Shown: one piece after another, positions 8,859 through 17,519 of the stretch | How positions within the stretch are numbered: the first letter of the stretch is position 1 | Layout: the number at the start of each line of letters is the position of its first letter | Assembly (NCBI GenBank): GCA_913057175.1 | Contig: CAJXNP010000014.1 | Coordinates: forward strand, 62,001-126,000 | Direction of reading: 5' to 3' | DNA from: an uncultured Cytophagales bacterium | GTDB lineage: Bacteria > Bacteroidota > Bacteroidia > Cytophagales > Cyclobacteriaceae | Length of the DNA: 64,000 bases | Notes under the pieces: model-generated | Seen by the model: the letters and a program-made list of their open reading frames with translations, nothing else | Told to the model about the DNA's origin: nothing | Databases searched by the model: none | Program-made: the position numbers and the translations under genes

Positions 8859-10817
8859 ATGAAGAAAACTTTCATCTTGAATATCAAAAAGACAAAACCT
8901 TTTTTCTTGTTTGTATTGATAAGTATTATGATTTCCTGCAAGTCCAACGTGATGGATCTTACAGTAACCAGCCCAAGTGACTCCTTAAGAATTAATGTTG
9001 CAATGTCCTCGGAAAAAGAAGCCTATTTCAATGCGGAAATCAATGGAGTGAAAGTCTTAAACAATTCTAAGTTAGGCGTAAGTTTGAACAACCTTGAATT
9101 CTCTAACGAACTGGCTATTATAGGCACAACAGGTCCTACAAAAATTGAGGATCAATACGAACTCATACACGGTAAGAAAAAGCAAATAATTTATCGGGCC
9201 AACGAGAAAATATTTCATCTGGAGAATAGTCAGGGAAAGAAAATGGATATCATTTTCAGGGTTTCCAACGATGGATTTGCTTTTCGGTACCATTTCCCTG
9301 AAAATCCCGATTCCATGTACGTTATTGAAGAGGAAAAAACTACTTTTCAATTTCCAGAAAATACAACCAGTTGGCTTCAACCGATGTCGCCCTCAAAATC
9401 GGGATGGAGCGAAACCAATCCATCCTACGAAGAACATTACCTGGAAAATATACCAGTTGGTACAGTTTCACCCCTGGGCTCAGGCTGGGTATATCCGGCC
9501 TTGTTTAAAACAGGGGAGAACTGGGTGTTGATTACTGAAACAGGGCTGGACAGAAATTATTGTGGTACAAGATTAAGAACTATTCCTGATACACATTCTG
9601 TAAAAATTGATTTTCCTGAAAAAAAGGAAATCTTTCCTGGGGGAATGTTATTGCCAAGTTCTTACGAGCCCTTTTACTCACCCTGGCGTGTCGTGACAGT
9701 TGGTTCCTTGCAGACCATTGTTGAATCGACACTGGGCACCGATCTGGCCGATCCTGCTATCAAAATGGAAACCGACTGGATCAAACCCGGGTATGCCTCC
9801 TGGAGCTGGGCAATCTTGAAAGACAATTCCATCAAATATGATATTCAAAAAGAATTCATCGATTATGCCGCAGAGATGAACTGGCAATACTGCCTGGTAG
9901 ATGTGAATTGGGATACCACGATTGGCTATGAAAAAATTGCTGAATTATCCCAATACGCACAGTCCAAAAATGTGGGGTTGATCCTTTGGTACAATTCATC
10001 CGGCGATTGGAATTCTACAGAGTATCATCCAAAAAGTAAATTGTTAACCCATGAAGATCGTATTGCTGAGTTCACAAAGCTTAAGAACATGGGTATCAAA
10101 GGGATCAAAGTGGATTTTTTTGGTGGGGATGGTCAGTCGGTAATTGCTTATTACCACGATATATTCAAAGATGCTGCAGATTTTGATTTGATGGTTAATT
10201 GTCACGGATCTACTTTACCAAGAGGATGGCAACGTACCTATCCCAATTTAGTAACAATGGAGGCTATCAAAGGATTTGAGTTTATCACATTTGAACAGCA
10301 GAATGCCGATCGTGCTCCGGGTCACTGCGCGTTGCTACCCTTTACACGAAATGCTTTCGATCCGATGGATTTCACGCCCATGTGCTTGCATGAAATTCCA
10401 GGGATCGAACGAAAAACAACGAATGGCTTTGAACTGGCGCTTCCGGTATTATTTCTGTCAGGCGTTCAGCATCTGGCAGAAACTCCTGAGGGCATGGAAA
10501 CAGTTCCGGATTATGTCAAGGAATATTTACAACATCTTCCAACGCAATGGGAAGATGTTCAATTCATTGATGGTTTTCCCGGAAAGGAGGTCATGTTGGC
10601 TAGAAAAGCAGGAAATGAATGGTATATCGTTGGAATAAACGGAGAACAAAAAACCAAATCATTGAGTCTTGACCTCAGTGAGTTCGGTAAAAAGGGAACC
10701 TTAATCACCGATGCAGATTCTTCCCGTTTATTCAAAACCAGTGAATTAGACCTCTCGAAAGAGGTGAAATTAGATCTAATGCCAGCCGGAGGCTTTGTCA
10801 TCAAAGCAATTAATTAA
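8859..10817 (+). CDS. GH97 glycosidase, retaining type (alpha-galactosidase / beta-L-arabinopyranosidase candidate)
   Basis: This 652-residue protein has a hydrophobic leader ending MISC, a probable lipobox. It shows the GH97 layout: N-terminal beta-super-sandwich (about 30-290), TIM barrel (about 300-560) and C-terminal beta domain. The barrel carries D419 in IKVDFFGGD and E468 in VTMEAIKGFE. That Asp position matches the nucleophile of retaining GH97 alpha-galactosidases rather than the Glu-based inverting SusB glucosidases. Within an arabinan locus, a beta-L-arabinopyranosidase role is plausible, because alpha-D-galactose and beta-L-arabinopyranose are stereochemical analogues and a bifunctional Bacteroides GH97 is known. 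The final substrate is an inference. Confidence 0.85.
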   Translation: MKKTFILNIKKTKPFFLFVLISIMISCKSNVMDLTVTSPSDSLRINVAMSSEKEAYFNAEINGVKVLNNSKLGVSLNNLEFSNELAIIGTTGPTKIEDQYELIHGKKKQIIYRANEKIFHLENSQGKKMDIIFRVSNDGFAFRYHFPENPDSMYVIEEEKTTFQFPENTTSWLQPMSPSKSGWSETNPSYEEHYLENIPVGTVSPLGSGWVYPALFKTGENWVLITETGLDRNYCGTRLRTIPDTHSVKIDFPEKKEIFPGGMLLPSSYEPFYSPWRVVTVGSLQTIVESTLGTDLADPAIKMETDWIKPGYASWSWAILKDNSIKYDIQKEFIDYAAEMNWQYCLVDVNWDTTIGYEKIAELSQYAQSKNVGLILWYNSSGDWNSTEYHPKSKLLTHEDRIAEFTKLKNMGIKGIKVDFFGGDGQSVIAYYHDIFKDAADFDLMVNCHGSTLPRGWQRTYPNLVTMEAIKGFEFITFEQQNADRAPGHCALLPFTRNAFDPMDFTPMCLHEIPGIERKTTNGFELALPVLFLSGVQHLAETPEGMETVPDYVKEYLQHLPTQWEDVQFIDGFPGKEVMLARKAGNEWYIVGINGEQKTKSLSLDLSEFGKKGTLITDADSSRLFKTSELDLSKEVKLDLMPAGGFVIKAIN

Positions 10818-10956
10818 TTAGCTTGTTTCGTTATAACAACTAAAACCGGTATGTCTGTTAAATTCTTTTAATCAAGGTTTGAAATTTATAAATTCATCAA
10901 ATTTCTTCACTGATTAAGTTTAATTAGTTTTGATATTATTTTTTAAGTGTAATTAT

Positions 10957-10964
10957 TACCTTTA
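10957..10964 (+). promoter_or_regulatory. Candidate Bacteroidota -7 element before third GH51
   Basis: TACCTTTA, followed by TT as in front of GH97, lies 33 bases upstream of the GH51 start. A TTTG at 10929-10932 is 24 bases further upstream, somewhat too far for the usual -33 spacing. It is tentative, but the pair suggests separate transcription of these two genes. Confidence 0.25.
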
Positions 10965-10996
10965 TTAGAATTAGAATCATTCAAACTATAAATAAC

Positions 10997-12538
10997 ATGA
11001 AACTTAATTTAACGATGATTTTACTGTTCCTAGGTTGTCTTGCTGTTTCGGCACAAGACGCTCAGTTGATCATTCATGCCGATCAGGGAAAGGAACAAAT
11101 CAGCAAACATATTTATGGACATTTTTCCGAGCACCTGGGTAGGTGTATTTATGGCGGTATCTGGGTAGGGCCGGATTCAGACATTCCAAATACAGATGGT
11201 TATCGAAATGATGTGCTGGAAGCTTTGAAGAACCTTCAAATTCCAAATTTGCGGTGGCCGGGAGGGTGTTTTGCAGATGAATACCACTGGATGGACGGAA
11301 TCGGCCCCCGGGAAGATCGTCCACGGATGGTCAATACCAACTGGGGAGGTGTGGTTGAAGATAATAGCTTCGGTACGCATGAATTTTTGAATTTTTGTGA
11401 ACTAATTGGCACAGAGCCTTATTTAAGTATGAATGTAGGGAGTGGTTCTGTGGAAGAAATGGCCAAATGGGTCGAATATGTGAATTCTGATGGGGATAGC
11501 CCCATGGCTAATCTTCGTCGGGAAAATGGCCGGGAAGAACCCTGGAATGTTAAGTTTATTGGTGTAGGAAATGAAAGCTGGGGTTGTGGTGGATCTATGA
11601 GACCAGAATATTATGCAGATCAATATAGGCAATATGCCACTTATTGTCGTGACTATGGCGATAACAAACTTTTTAAAATAGCATCCGGTGCAAGCGATTA
11701 TGACTTTAATTGGACCAAGGTATTGATGGAAAGGATTGGTAATCGCATGCACGGACTTTCCCTTCATTATTATACAGTTAAGGGTTGGAGAGGAAGCAAA
11801 GGATCGGCGACAGATTTTGACCGTGATGAATATTTATTTACCATTAAGAAAAGCATGGGCATTGAACCGGTATTGAAAAAGCATATCAGTTTGATGGATT
11901 ATTATGATCCGGAAAAAAATGTCGATTTAATGGTCGACGAGTGGGGAACCTGGTTTGATGTGGAACCTGGCACCAATCCGGGATTTTTGTATCAGCAAAA
12001 TACCCTCAGGGATGCGTTCGTTGCAGGAATTACCCTGAACATTTTCAACAAATACGCCGATCGGATTAAAATGGCAAACATTGCGCAAATAGTAAATGTT
12101 TTGCAGGCAATCATTTTGACGGACGAAGAAAAAATGGTCCTTACCCCAACGTACCATGTTTTTGAAATGTACAAAGTTCATCAAGATGCGATATTGTTGC
12201 CAAGCGATATCACTTCTTCCGTAGATTTGGAATACGACGGTGAAGGTTTGCCCGTGTTAAATGCTTCCAGTTCAAAATCGGAAGATGGCTTTATTAATAT
12301 CAGCCTTGTAAATATCCATCCTGATAAAGATATCGAACTGGAATGTTCACTGCGTGGAGCTGATGATGTCAAATCAGTAACCGGACAAATCATTACAGCC
12401 AGCGACCTGAATACTCACAACACATTTGATGCTCCGGAAAACGTGACTTTGGAGGCATTTGACAAAGCAAAGGTTAAGAACAACGTGATAAAGGTTACGA
12501 TTCCGGCTAAATCGGTGGTATTGTTGAGAGCCAAATAA
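10997..12538 (+). CDS. GH51 alpha-L-arabinofuranosidase (third)
   Basis: This 513-residue enzyme has a signal peptide ending AVSAQ. It is a compact GH51 protein starting with [19 protein letters not shown]. The acid/base is E193 in [11 protein letters not shown] and the nucleophile is E315 in LMVDEWGTW. The C-terminal beta domain ends [10 protein letters not shown]. It resembles the second GH51 in size but differs through most of the barrel, for example in the NESWGCGG loop and the [12 protein letters not shown] insertion. These enzymes release alpha-linked L-arabinofuranose; this subtype usually prefers short or singly substituted arabino-oligosaccharides, although the specificity here is not provable. 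It is the last arabinan gene before a regulatory-looking gap and the pectin-backbone genes. Confidence 0.91.
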   Translation: MKLNLTMILLFLGCLAVSAQDAQLIIHADQGKEQISKHIYGHFSEHLGRCIYGGIWVGPDSDIPNTDGYRNDVLEALKNLQIPNLRWPGGCFADEYHWMDGIGPREDRPRMVNTNWGGVVEDNSFGTHEFLNFCELIGTEPYLSMNVGSGSVEEMAKWVEYVNSDGDSPMANLRRENGREEPWNVKFIGVGNESWGCGGSMRPEYYADQYRQYATYCRDYGDNKLFKIASGASDYDFNWTKVLMERIGNRMHGLSLHYYTVKGWRGSKGSATDFDRDEYLFTIKKSMGIEPVLKKHISLMDYYDPEKNVDLMVDEWGTWFDVEPGTNPGFLYQQNTLRDAFVAGITLNIFNKYADRIKMANIAQIVNVLQAIILTDEEKMVLTPTYHVFEMYKVHQDAILLPSDITSSVDLEYDGEGLPVLNASSSKSEDGFINISLVNIHPDKDIELECSLRGADDVKSVTGQIITASDLNTHNTFDAPENVTLEAFDKAKVKNNVIKVTIPAKSVVLLRAK

Positions 12539-12560
12539 TAGCAGAATTTTCACGAAAATG

Positions 12561-12608
12561 AGAGGCAAAATTTGTCAGTTAGAAAAGGCAAGATTAGCCT
12601 CTTTTTTT
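12561..12608 (+). terminator. Candidate intrinsic terminator after third GH51
   Basis: AGAGGC (12561-12566) can pair with GCCTCT (12597-12602), and a shorter AGGC/GCCT stem also exists. A run of seven T follows. The loop is long, so this is moderate support. It lies 22 bases after the GH51 stop and separates the arabinan genes from the GH105-GH28-CE8 group. Confidence 0.4.
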
Positions 12609-12706
12609 ATTCATAATGATTTAATAACCAATAACTTATTGCCTGACTAACTCAATAGTCATCCTTTTCCTTGATAAATATTGAATAGTAAAACATAATT
12701 TCTGCT

Positions 12707-12770
12707 AGGTGTTACACCTTAGATTTTTCAAAATTTGATCGGTTCAAAATTTTTGGTCACTCAAATGACC
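12707..12770. promoter_or_regulatory. Two palindromes upstream of the GH105 pectin operon
   Basis: AGGTGTTACACCT (12707-12719) is a perfect 13-base palindrome around a central T. GGTCACTCAAATGACC (12755-12770) has perfect 5-base arms. Both lie within 100 bases upstream of the GH105 start at 12806, where operators for a dimeric regulator would be expected. The remainder of the 12539-12805 gap is AT-rich with no gene. Confidence 0.4.
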
Positions 12771-12805
12771 ATTTTTGACTACAATACATTTGGAAATGCA
12801 GCAGC

Positions 12806-14059
12806 ATGGAAACAAGTAATTTTCTGGTAAAGTTATTTTTACTGGCAGTCGTAAATCTGATTATAACAGGGTGCAAAAATAAAATTGAGGACGAGCAGGA
12901 AAGCACTGTAAAAGTCGATCCTTCCCTGGAATATATTCAACTTGCAGTTGAAATGGCTGATTCGGATATCAAAAGAAACCCCGAAGCCTGGATGTTGGAT
13001 TTTAATTCCCAACCACGGTGGAATTATACTTATGGAGTTGTCTGTACAGCACACGAAAGATTGTGGAAATATACCGGAGAAAAGAAGTATTACGACTACA
13101 TTCATGAGTATGCAGATTTTATGATCGATGAAGGCGGGGGTATAAAAACATATGATTTTGAAGCCTATAATATTGATATGATCAATACCGGAAAATTCCT
13201 GTATTCGATCTATGATAAAACGGGTAGGGAGAAATATAAAGAAGCAATTGATTTGCTACGAGAGCAGATGAAAACCCATCCTCGTACTTCGGAGGGTGGA
13301 TTTTGGCACAAAAAAAGATATCCATGGCAAATGTGGCTGGATGGTCTGTACATGGCTTCACCCTTTCTGGTACAATATGCCAGAGAATTTAATGAGCCTG
13401 AACTTTACAACGAGGCAGCTGATCAAATACTTCTGATAGATAAATATGCACGTGACCCGGATACAGGTTTGTATTTTCATGGCTGGGATGAATCCCATGA
13501 ACAGGCCTGGTCAGATCCGGAAACGGGACTTTCAAAAAATTTCTGGGGAAGAGGAATGGGCTGGTATGCCATGGCACTGGTGGATGTGTTGGACTATTTA
13601 CCAAAAAATCATTCACGGTATGATGAAATAGTGGGTATAACCCAACACATAGCTGAAGTGATCGGGGAATTCCAGGATGACAAAAGCGGGGTTTGGTACC
13701 AGGTTTTGGACATGGGAGATAATCCTGGCAATTACCTGGAGTCATCCGCTTCTACCATGTTTGTTTATTTTCTCTACAAAGCTGTTCGATTGGGTTACGT
13801 TGACGATCGATATATAGAAGTTGCCGACCGGGGATTGGAAGGTATAATAAAAGAATTTATTGAGTACGATGACAATGGACAGATGAATATCACAAAGGCA
13901 TGTGCCGGAGCAGGTTTGGGTGGAAATCCCTATCGTGACGGGACTTACGAATATTACATTAACGAATCGATCAGAAGTAATGATCCTAAAGCGGTTGGCC
14001 CATTTATTTATTTATTAATAGAGAAAGCAAAGCTTGTCTCAGATAATCCAACCTCTTAA
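12806..14059 (+). CDS. GH105 unsaturated rhamnogalacturonyl/galacturonyl hydrolase (lipoprotein)
   Basis: This 417-residue protein has a leader ending LIITGC, a lipobox. The body is an alpha/alpha-barrel of the GH105 (YteR/RhiN) type. The catalytic Asp is D179 in QMWLDGLYMASPF, preceded by the typical GGFWHKKRYPWQM. Further hallmarks are FWGRGMGWYAMALVD and the C-terminal GTYEYYINE. Family members hydrate the 4,5-unsaturated uronic acid left at the non-reducing end by pectate or rhamnogalacturonan lyases. No such polysaccharide lyase is seen upstream in the window, so its substrate would come from lyases encoded elsewhere or from the PL22-type enzyme at 27.5 kb. It lies 170 bases before GH28. 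Confidence 0.9.
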   Translation: METSNFLVKLFLLAVVNLIITGCKNKIEDEQESTVKVDPSLEYIQLAVEMADSDIKRNPEAWMLDFNSQPRWNYTYGVVCTAHERLWKYTGEKKYYDYIHEYADFMIDEGGGIKTYDFEAYNIDMINTGKFLYSIYDKTGREKYKEAIDLLREQMKTHPRTSEGGFWHKKRYPWQMWLDGLYMASPFLVQYAREFNEPELYNEAADQILLIDKYARDPDTGLYFHGWDESHEQAWSDPETGLSKNFWGRGMGWYAMALVDVLDYLPKNHSRYDEIVGITQHIAEVIGEFQDDKSGVWYQVLDMGDNPGNYLESSASTMFVYFLYKAVRLGYVDDRYIEVADRGLEGIIKEFIEYDDNGQMNITKACAGAGLGGNPYRDGTYEYYINESIRSNDPKAVGPFIYLLIEKAKLVSDNPTS

Positions 14060-14066
14060 GCAAAAT

Positions 14067-14076
14067 ATCACGTGAT
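14067..14076. promoter_or_regulatory. ATCACGTGAT palindrome after GH105
   Basis: This perfect 10-base palindrome begins 8 bases after the GH105 stop codon, at the head of the GH105-GH28 intergenic region. It could be an operator for GH28, but a palindrome of this length also arises by chance. Confidence 0.25.
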
Positions 14077-14185
14077 GGTTTTTGTAAAAAATAAAGCAGA
14101 TGAGGATTTAAAGCTTAAAACCTTCCTGCCAAAGTATAACTCTCTGGACTTAAATCATTTTTTTTATAGATTAGATTGAACAATT

Positions 14186-14218
14186 AGGTTGGCTGGGTAA
14201 AACCGGTCAACCTTTTTA
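14186..14218 (+). terminator. Terminator/attenuator hairpin directly before GH28
   Basis: AGGTTGGCTGG (14186-14196) pairs along all 11 positions (two G-T wobbles) with CCGGTCAACCT (14203-14213) around a GTAAAA loop. TTTTT follows immediately. It is the strongest intrinsic-terminator shape in the locus, yet it ends only about 12 bases before the GH28 start codon. That leaves no room for a downstream promoter, so it may work as an attenuator. Confidence 0.7.
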
Positions 14219-14229
14219 ATTACAATGTC

Positions 14230-15942
14230 ATGATGAAAAACTATTTAACATATTTCGTGTACTTGGTAATGCTAATTAGTTGCCAGGTAAAAATCAATCA
14301 GGATCCGTCGAATGCAAATGAAGATCCTCAGAATCAATTTGATGAAATTTATGAAGGACTGGAGTTCGAAATGCCCAGGGTTCTGGAACCTTCAATTCCT
14401 GATAATTCAGTAAATATTACTGATTTTGGAGCTGTTTCCGGAGGAATTGAAAACAATACTGAGGCGTTTAAATCCGCTATTGATGCCCTGACAAAAGACG
14501 GTGGAGGAAAAGTTATTGTGCCTAGAGGAATCTGGCTGACAGGCCCCATTACATTGAAGAGCAATATCAATTTACATCTGGAAGAAGGGTCTCTGATATT
14601 ATTCTCCAGGGATTTTGATGAATATCCACTGGTAGAAACAAGTTTTGAAGGGTTAAATACTGTCAGATGTCAATCGCCCATTAATGGCAGGGATTTAGAG
14701 AATGTTGCCATAACAGGAAAAGGGATCATTGACGGATCCGGCGATGCCTGGAGGATGGTCAAAAGATCAAAGTTAACAACACAACAATGGAAAGACCTCG
14801 TGGCTTCAGGTGGTGTGCTAAGCGATGATGGTGACACATGGTATCCAACCGAAAAGTCTAAAAAAGGAAGTGTTACTACAGGTAATTTTAATGTACCAAA
14901 GGGCTATTCGACCATGGAAGAATTTGAAGAGATCAAAGATTATTTGAGACCCGTAATGGTTAGCCTGATCAATTGTAATAAGGTTTTGCTGGATGGATTG
15001 ATCTTTCAGAATTCACCTGCCTGGAATATTCATCCACTTATGTGTGAAAATGTTATCTTGAGAAACCTGACGGTTCGAAACCCCTGGTATTCGCAAAATG
15101 GTGATGGTTTGGATCTGGAATCCTGCAAAAACTCTATTATTTACAATTGTCAGTTTGACGTGGGTGATGATGCGATTTGCATAAAATCAGGAAAAGATGA
15201 AGATGGAAGGGAACGGGGAATCCCTACTGAAAACCTGATTATTAAAAATAATATTGTATATCACGGCCATGGCGGGGTTGTTGTCGGAAGTGAGATGTCA
15301 GGAGGAGTAAAAAATGTCCATGTTTCAGAATGTATGTTTATTGGAACAGATGTCGGCTTGAGGTTTAAAAGCACACGAGGCAGGGGAGGAATAGTTGAAA
15401 ACATCTATATTTCCAATATTGATATGATCGATATTCCCACTGATGCTATTCGGTTTAACATGTATTATTCCGGCAATTCCCCGGTTGTTGAGCCCGAGCA
15501 GGAAGAAGTTGATGTGGAAGCCTTAATGGCGCAGATGCCTGATGTTACAGAAGAAACTCCACAGTTCAGAAATATCTTTATGAAAGACATAGTTTGCCGT
15601 GGGGCAGGAAGAGCGGTTTATTTACAAGGGTTGCCCGAAATGAACCTTGAAAATGTCACCATTGAAAACGCTACATTAATTGCAGACAAAGGATTGGAAT
15701 GTTTTGATGCAAAAGACATCGTTTTGAAAAATGTATATTTTGAATCTGATTCTGAACCATTGATGCTCTTCCTCAACGGAAAAAATGTGCAGATTGAAGG
15801 ACTGACTGTTAATGAGAACAAAAGCACTGATGTTACGATCTCCGGGCCATTTACAGACAATATTCAGTTCACTGATTCTGAAATAAATAAAGAGAATGTG
15901 ACTATAGCCAATAGTGTGAAAGAAGAAGTTATATTCAATTAA
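14230..15942 (+). CDS. GH28 polygalacturonase (lipoprotein)
   Basis: This 570-residue protein starts MMKNYLTYF; the second Met at 14233 is an equivalent start. Its leader ends LISC, a lipobox. The right-handed beta-helix carries the GH28 active-site set: D292 in SQNGDGLDLE, D313/D314 in VGDDAICIKSG, H347 in HGHGGVVVGSE and R378/K380 in RFKSTRGRGG. It should hydrolyse alpha-1,4-galacturonide bonds in de-esterified homogalacturonan or galacturonate-rhamnose bonds. The insert at about residues 185-235, between KRSKLTTQQWKDL and DYLRPVMVS, occurs in many Bacteroidota exo-acting homologues. It is followed 27 bases later by the pectin methylesterase gene, which would prepare its substrate. A terminator-like hairpin lies directly upstream. 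Confidence 0.92.
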   Translation: MMKNYLTYFVYLVMLISCQVKINQDPSNANEDPQNQFDEIYEGLEFEMPRVLEPSIPDNSVNITDFGAVSGGIENNTEAFKSAIDALTKDGGGKVIVPRGIWLTGPITLKSNINLHLEEGSLILFSRDFDEYPLVETSFEGLNTVRCQSPINGRDLENVAITGKGIIDGSGDAWRMVKRSKLTTQQWKDLVASGGVLSDDGDTWYPTEKSKKGSVTTGNFNVPKGYSTMEEFEEIKDYLRPVMVSLINCNKVLLDGLIFQNSPAWNIHPLMCENVILRNLTVRNPWYSQNGDGLDLESCKNSIIYNCQFDVGDDAICIKSGKDEDGRERGIPTENLIIKNNIVYHGHGGVVVGSEMSGGVKNVHVSECMFIGTDVGLRFKSTRGRGGIVENIYISNIDMIDIPTDAIRFNMYYSGNSPVVEPEQEEVDVEALMAQMPDVTEETPQFRNIFMKDIVCRGAGRAVYLQGLPEMNLENVTIENATLIADKGLECFDAKDIVLKNVYFESDSEPLMLFLNGKNVQIEGLTVNENKSTDVTISGPFTDNIQFTDSEINKENVTIANSVKEEVIFN

Positions 15943-15969
15943 TTTTAATCCTTTAAAGGCTATTGTTAA

Positions 15970-16941
15970 ATGCGCAGGTTGTTATTTTTTATTCCTTTAA
16001 TTCTCATCGGGTTTCAGCTAAAAGCCCAATATAAGACCAGCTATGTTGTGGCAAAGGACGGAAGCGGCGATTTTGAATCTATCCAAAAAGCTATTGAAGA
16101 TTGTAAAGCATTTCCTGATAAGAGAATTACCATTATGGTGAAAAATGGAGTCTATAGGGAGAAAGTGAAGGTGCATTCCTGGAATTCCAATATTACAATG
16201 ATAGGAGAATCAAGGGACAAGACTATCATTTCTTACGATGATTATTTTGATAAGATTGATAAGGGAAGAAATAGTACTTTTTTCAGCTGGACATTGCTGG
16301 TCGAGGGGGATGATTTTATTCTTGAGAATCTTACTGTTGAAAATACAGCTGGCGAAGTTGGTCAGGCGGTTGCCCTACATATAGAAGCCGACAGGGTGGT
16401 AGTCAAAAACTGCGATATTGAAGGAAATCAGGACACCATATATTTGTCCGGAGAAAGAAGTAGACAATATTTCAACAATTGTATGATTTCTGGAACGACG
16501 GATTATGTTTTCGGAGGCGCTACAGCGGTATTTGAAGATTGTACTCTTTTCACAACGCGTGATTCATACATTACGGCGGCATCTACTCCTCAGGGAGTGG
16601 AGTTTGGGTTTGTGTTTATTGATTGTCAACTTAAGGCACCGGATTCTGTCTCACAGGTATATCTTGGCAGGCCGTGGAGGGACTATGCCAAAACAGTATT
16701 TATTCAATGTGACCTGGGTGATTTCATCCTTTCGGAGGGATGGAATAACTGGGGAAGTGAGGAAAAAGAAAAAACTTCATTTTATGCGGAGTTTGAAAAT
16801 ACAGGACTGGGATCTGATATTTCCGGTAGAGCTGATTGGTCTCATCAGTTATCAAAATCGGAATCCAAAAAATATAGTTTGAAGTCAATTTTTTCTGTAA
16901 AGAAAGATCATTCTTCCAATTCAGAGTGGTATAAAAGATAA
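15970..16941 (+). CDS. CE8 pectin methylesterase
   Basis: This 323-residue secreted protein has a signal peptide ending LKAQ and a single beta-helix of carbohydrate esterase family 8. Active-site residues are visible: Q132 in VGQAVALH, D155 in GNQDTIYLSG (acid/base), D178 in TTDYVFGGA (nucleophile), and R234/W236 in LGRPWRDYAKT. It removes methyl esters from homogalacturonan, producing free galacturonate for the adjacent GH28. The C-terminal 30 residues after WSHQL are lysine/serine-rich and not part of the fold. The VOC gene starts 8 bases after its stop codon, so those two genes are probably co-transcribed. Confidence 0.93.
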   Translation: MRRLLFFIPLILIGFQLKAQYKTSYVVAKDGSGDFESIQKAIEDCKAFPDKRITIMVKNGVYREKVKVHSWNSNITMIGESRDKTIISYDDYFDKIDKGRNSTFFSWTLLVEGDDFILENLTVENTAGEVGQAVALHIEADRVVVKNCDIEGNQDTIYLSGERSRQYFNNCMISGTTDYVFGGATAVFEDCTLFTTRDSYITAASTPQGVEFGFVFIDCQLKAPDSVSQVYLGRPWRDYAKTVFIQCDLGDFILSEGWNNWGSEEKEKTSFYAEFENTGLGSDISGRADWSHQLSKSESKKYSLKSIFSVKKDHSSNSEWYKR

Positions 16942-16949
16942 TTCACAAT

Positions 16950-17333
16950 ATGAAAATCGAGCATTTTGCAATAAATGTTAAGCAACCTCGGGAGATGGCC
17001 AGGTGGTATGTAGAGCACCTGGAAATGAGGATTGTGAGATCAATGGATGTGGCGCCATGCACACATTTTTTAGCTGATGATTCCGGGCAGGTCATGATTG
17101 AAATTTATAATAACCCACCTGACGAAGTTCCCGACTATGCGAAAATGCACCCTCTTTTGTTGCATCTTGCCTTTGTCTCAAATGACCCTATGAAAGACAG
17201 GCAGAAATTGGAATCGGCAGGTTGTACCTTTGTCGAAGAAGTAAAAATGAAAGATGGCTCCCACCTGATCATGATGCGCGATCCATGGGGTTTGGCCCTT
17301 CAGCTTTGTAAGCGTGGTAATCCGATGATATAA
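16950..17333 (+). CDS. VOC (glyoxalase/dioxygenase) superfamily protein
   Basis: This 127-residue protein has no signal peptide and shows the paired beta-alpha-beta-beta-beta modules of the VOC fold. The first begins IEHFAINVKQP and the second LLHLAFVSNDP; it ends with RDPWGLALQLCKR, the usual last strand. Candidate metal ligands are the His of EHFAINV, the Glu of MIEIYNN, the His of LHLAF and the Gln of LALQL. The reaction cannot be named from the fold. Its position 8 bases after CE8 suggests a role in the same sugar-acid programme. A decayed copy of its last 28 codons lies at 18751-18834, so it was once duplicated together with the downstream sulfotransferase. Confidence 0.8.
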   Translation: MKIEHFAINVKQPREMARWYVEHLEMRIVRSMDVAPCTHFLADDSGQVMIEIYNNPPDEVPDYAKMHPLLLHLAFVSNDPMKDRQKLESAGCTFVEEVKMKDGSHLIMMRDPWGLALQLCKRGNPMI

Positions 17334-17519
17334 TCTCAAACAGCCTTAAAATTTAAGATAAAGTTTTCACCTATTGTTGTAGTTTCCCTATTTGTTTAAT
17401 TATATTGAGATTTTCCTTTTTATCCGGGCTTAAAGGCTTGATGAGGGAATTGACTAATTTTTATTTTATTCCTTAGCAAAATTTTGAAGCTATTTAAGTG
17501 CTTTTAAAAAATAATTTCA

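Noticed and set aside
16950-17333. Specific glyoxalase or ring-cleaving activity for the VOC protein
   Set aside because: The fold is clear but the metal ligands and context do not distinguish between reactions.
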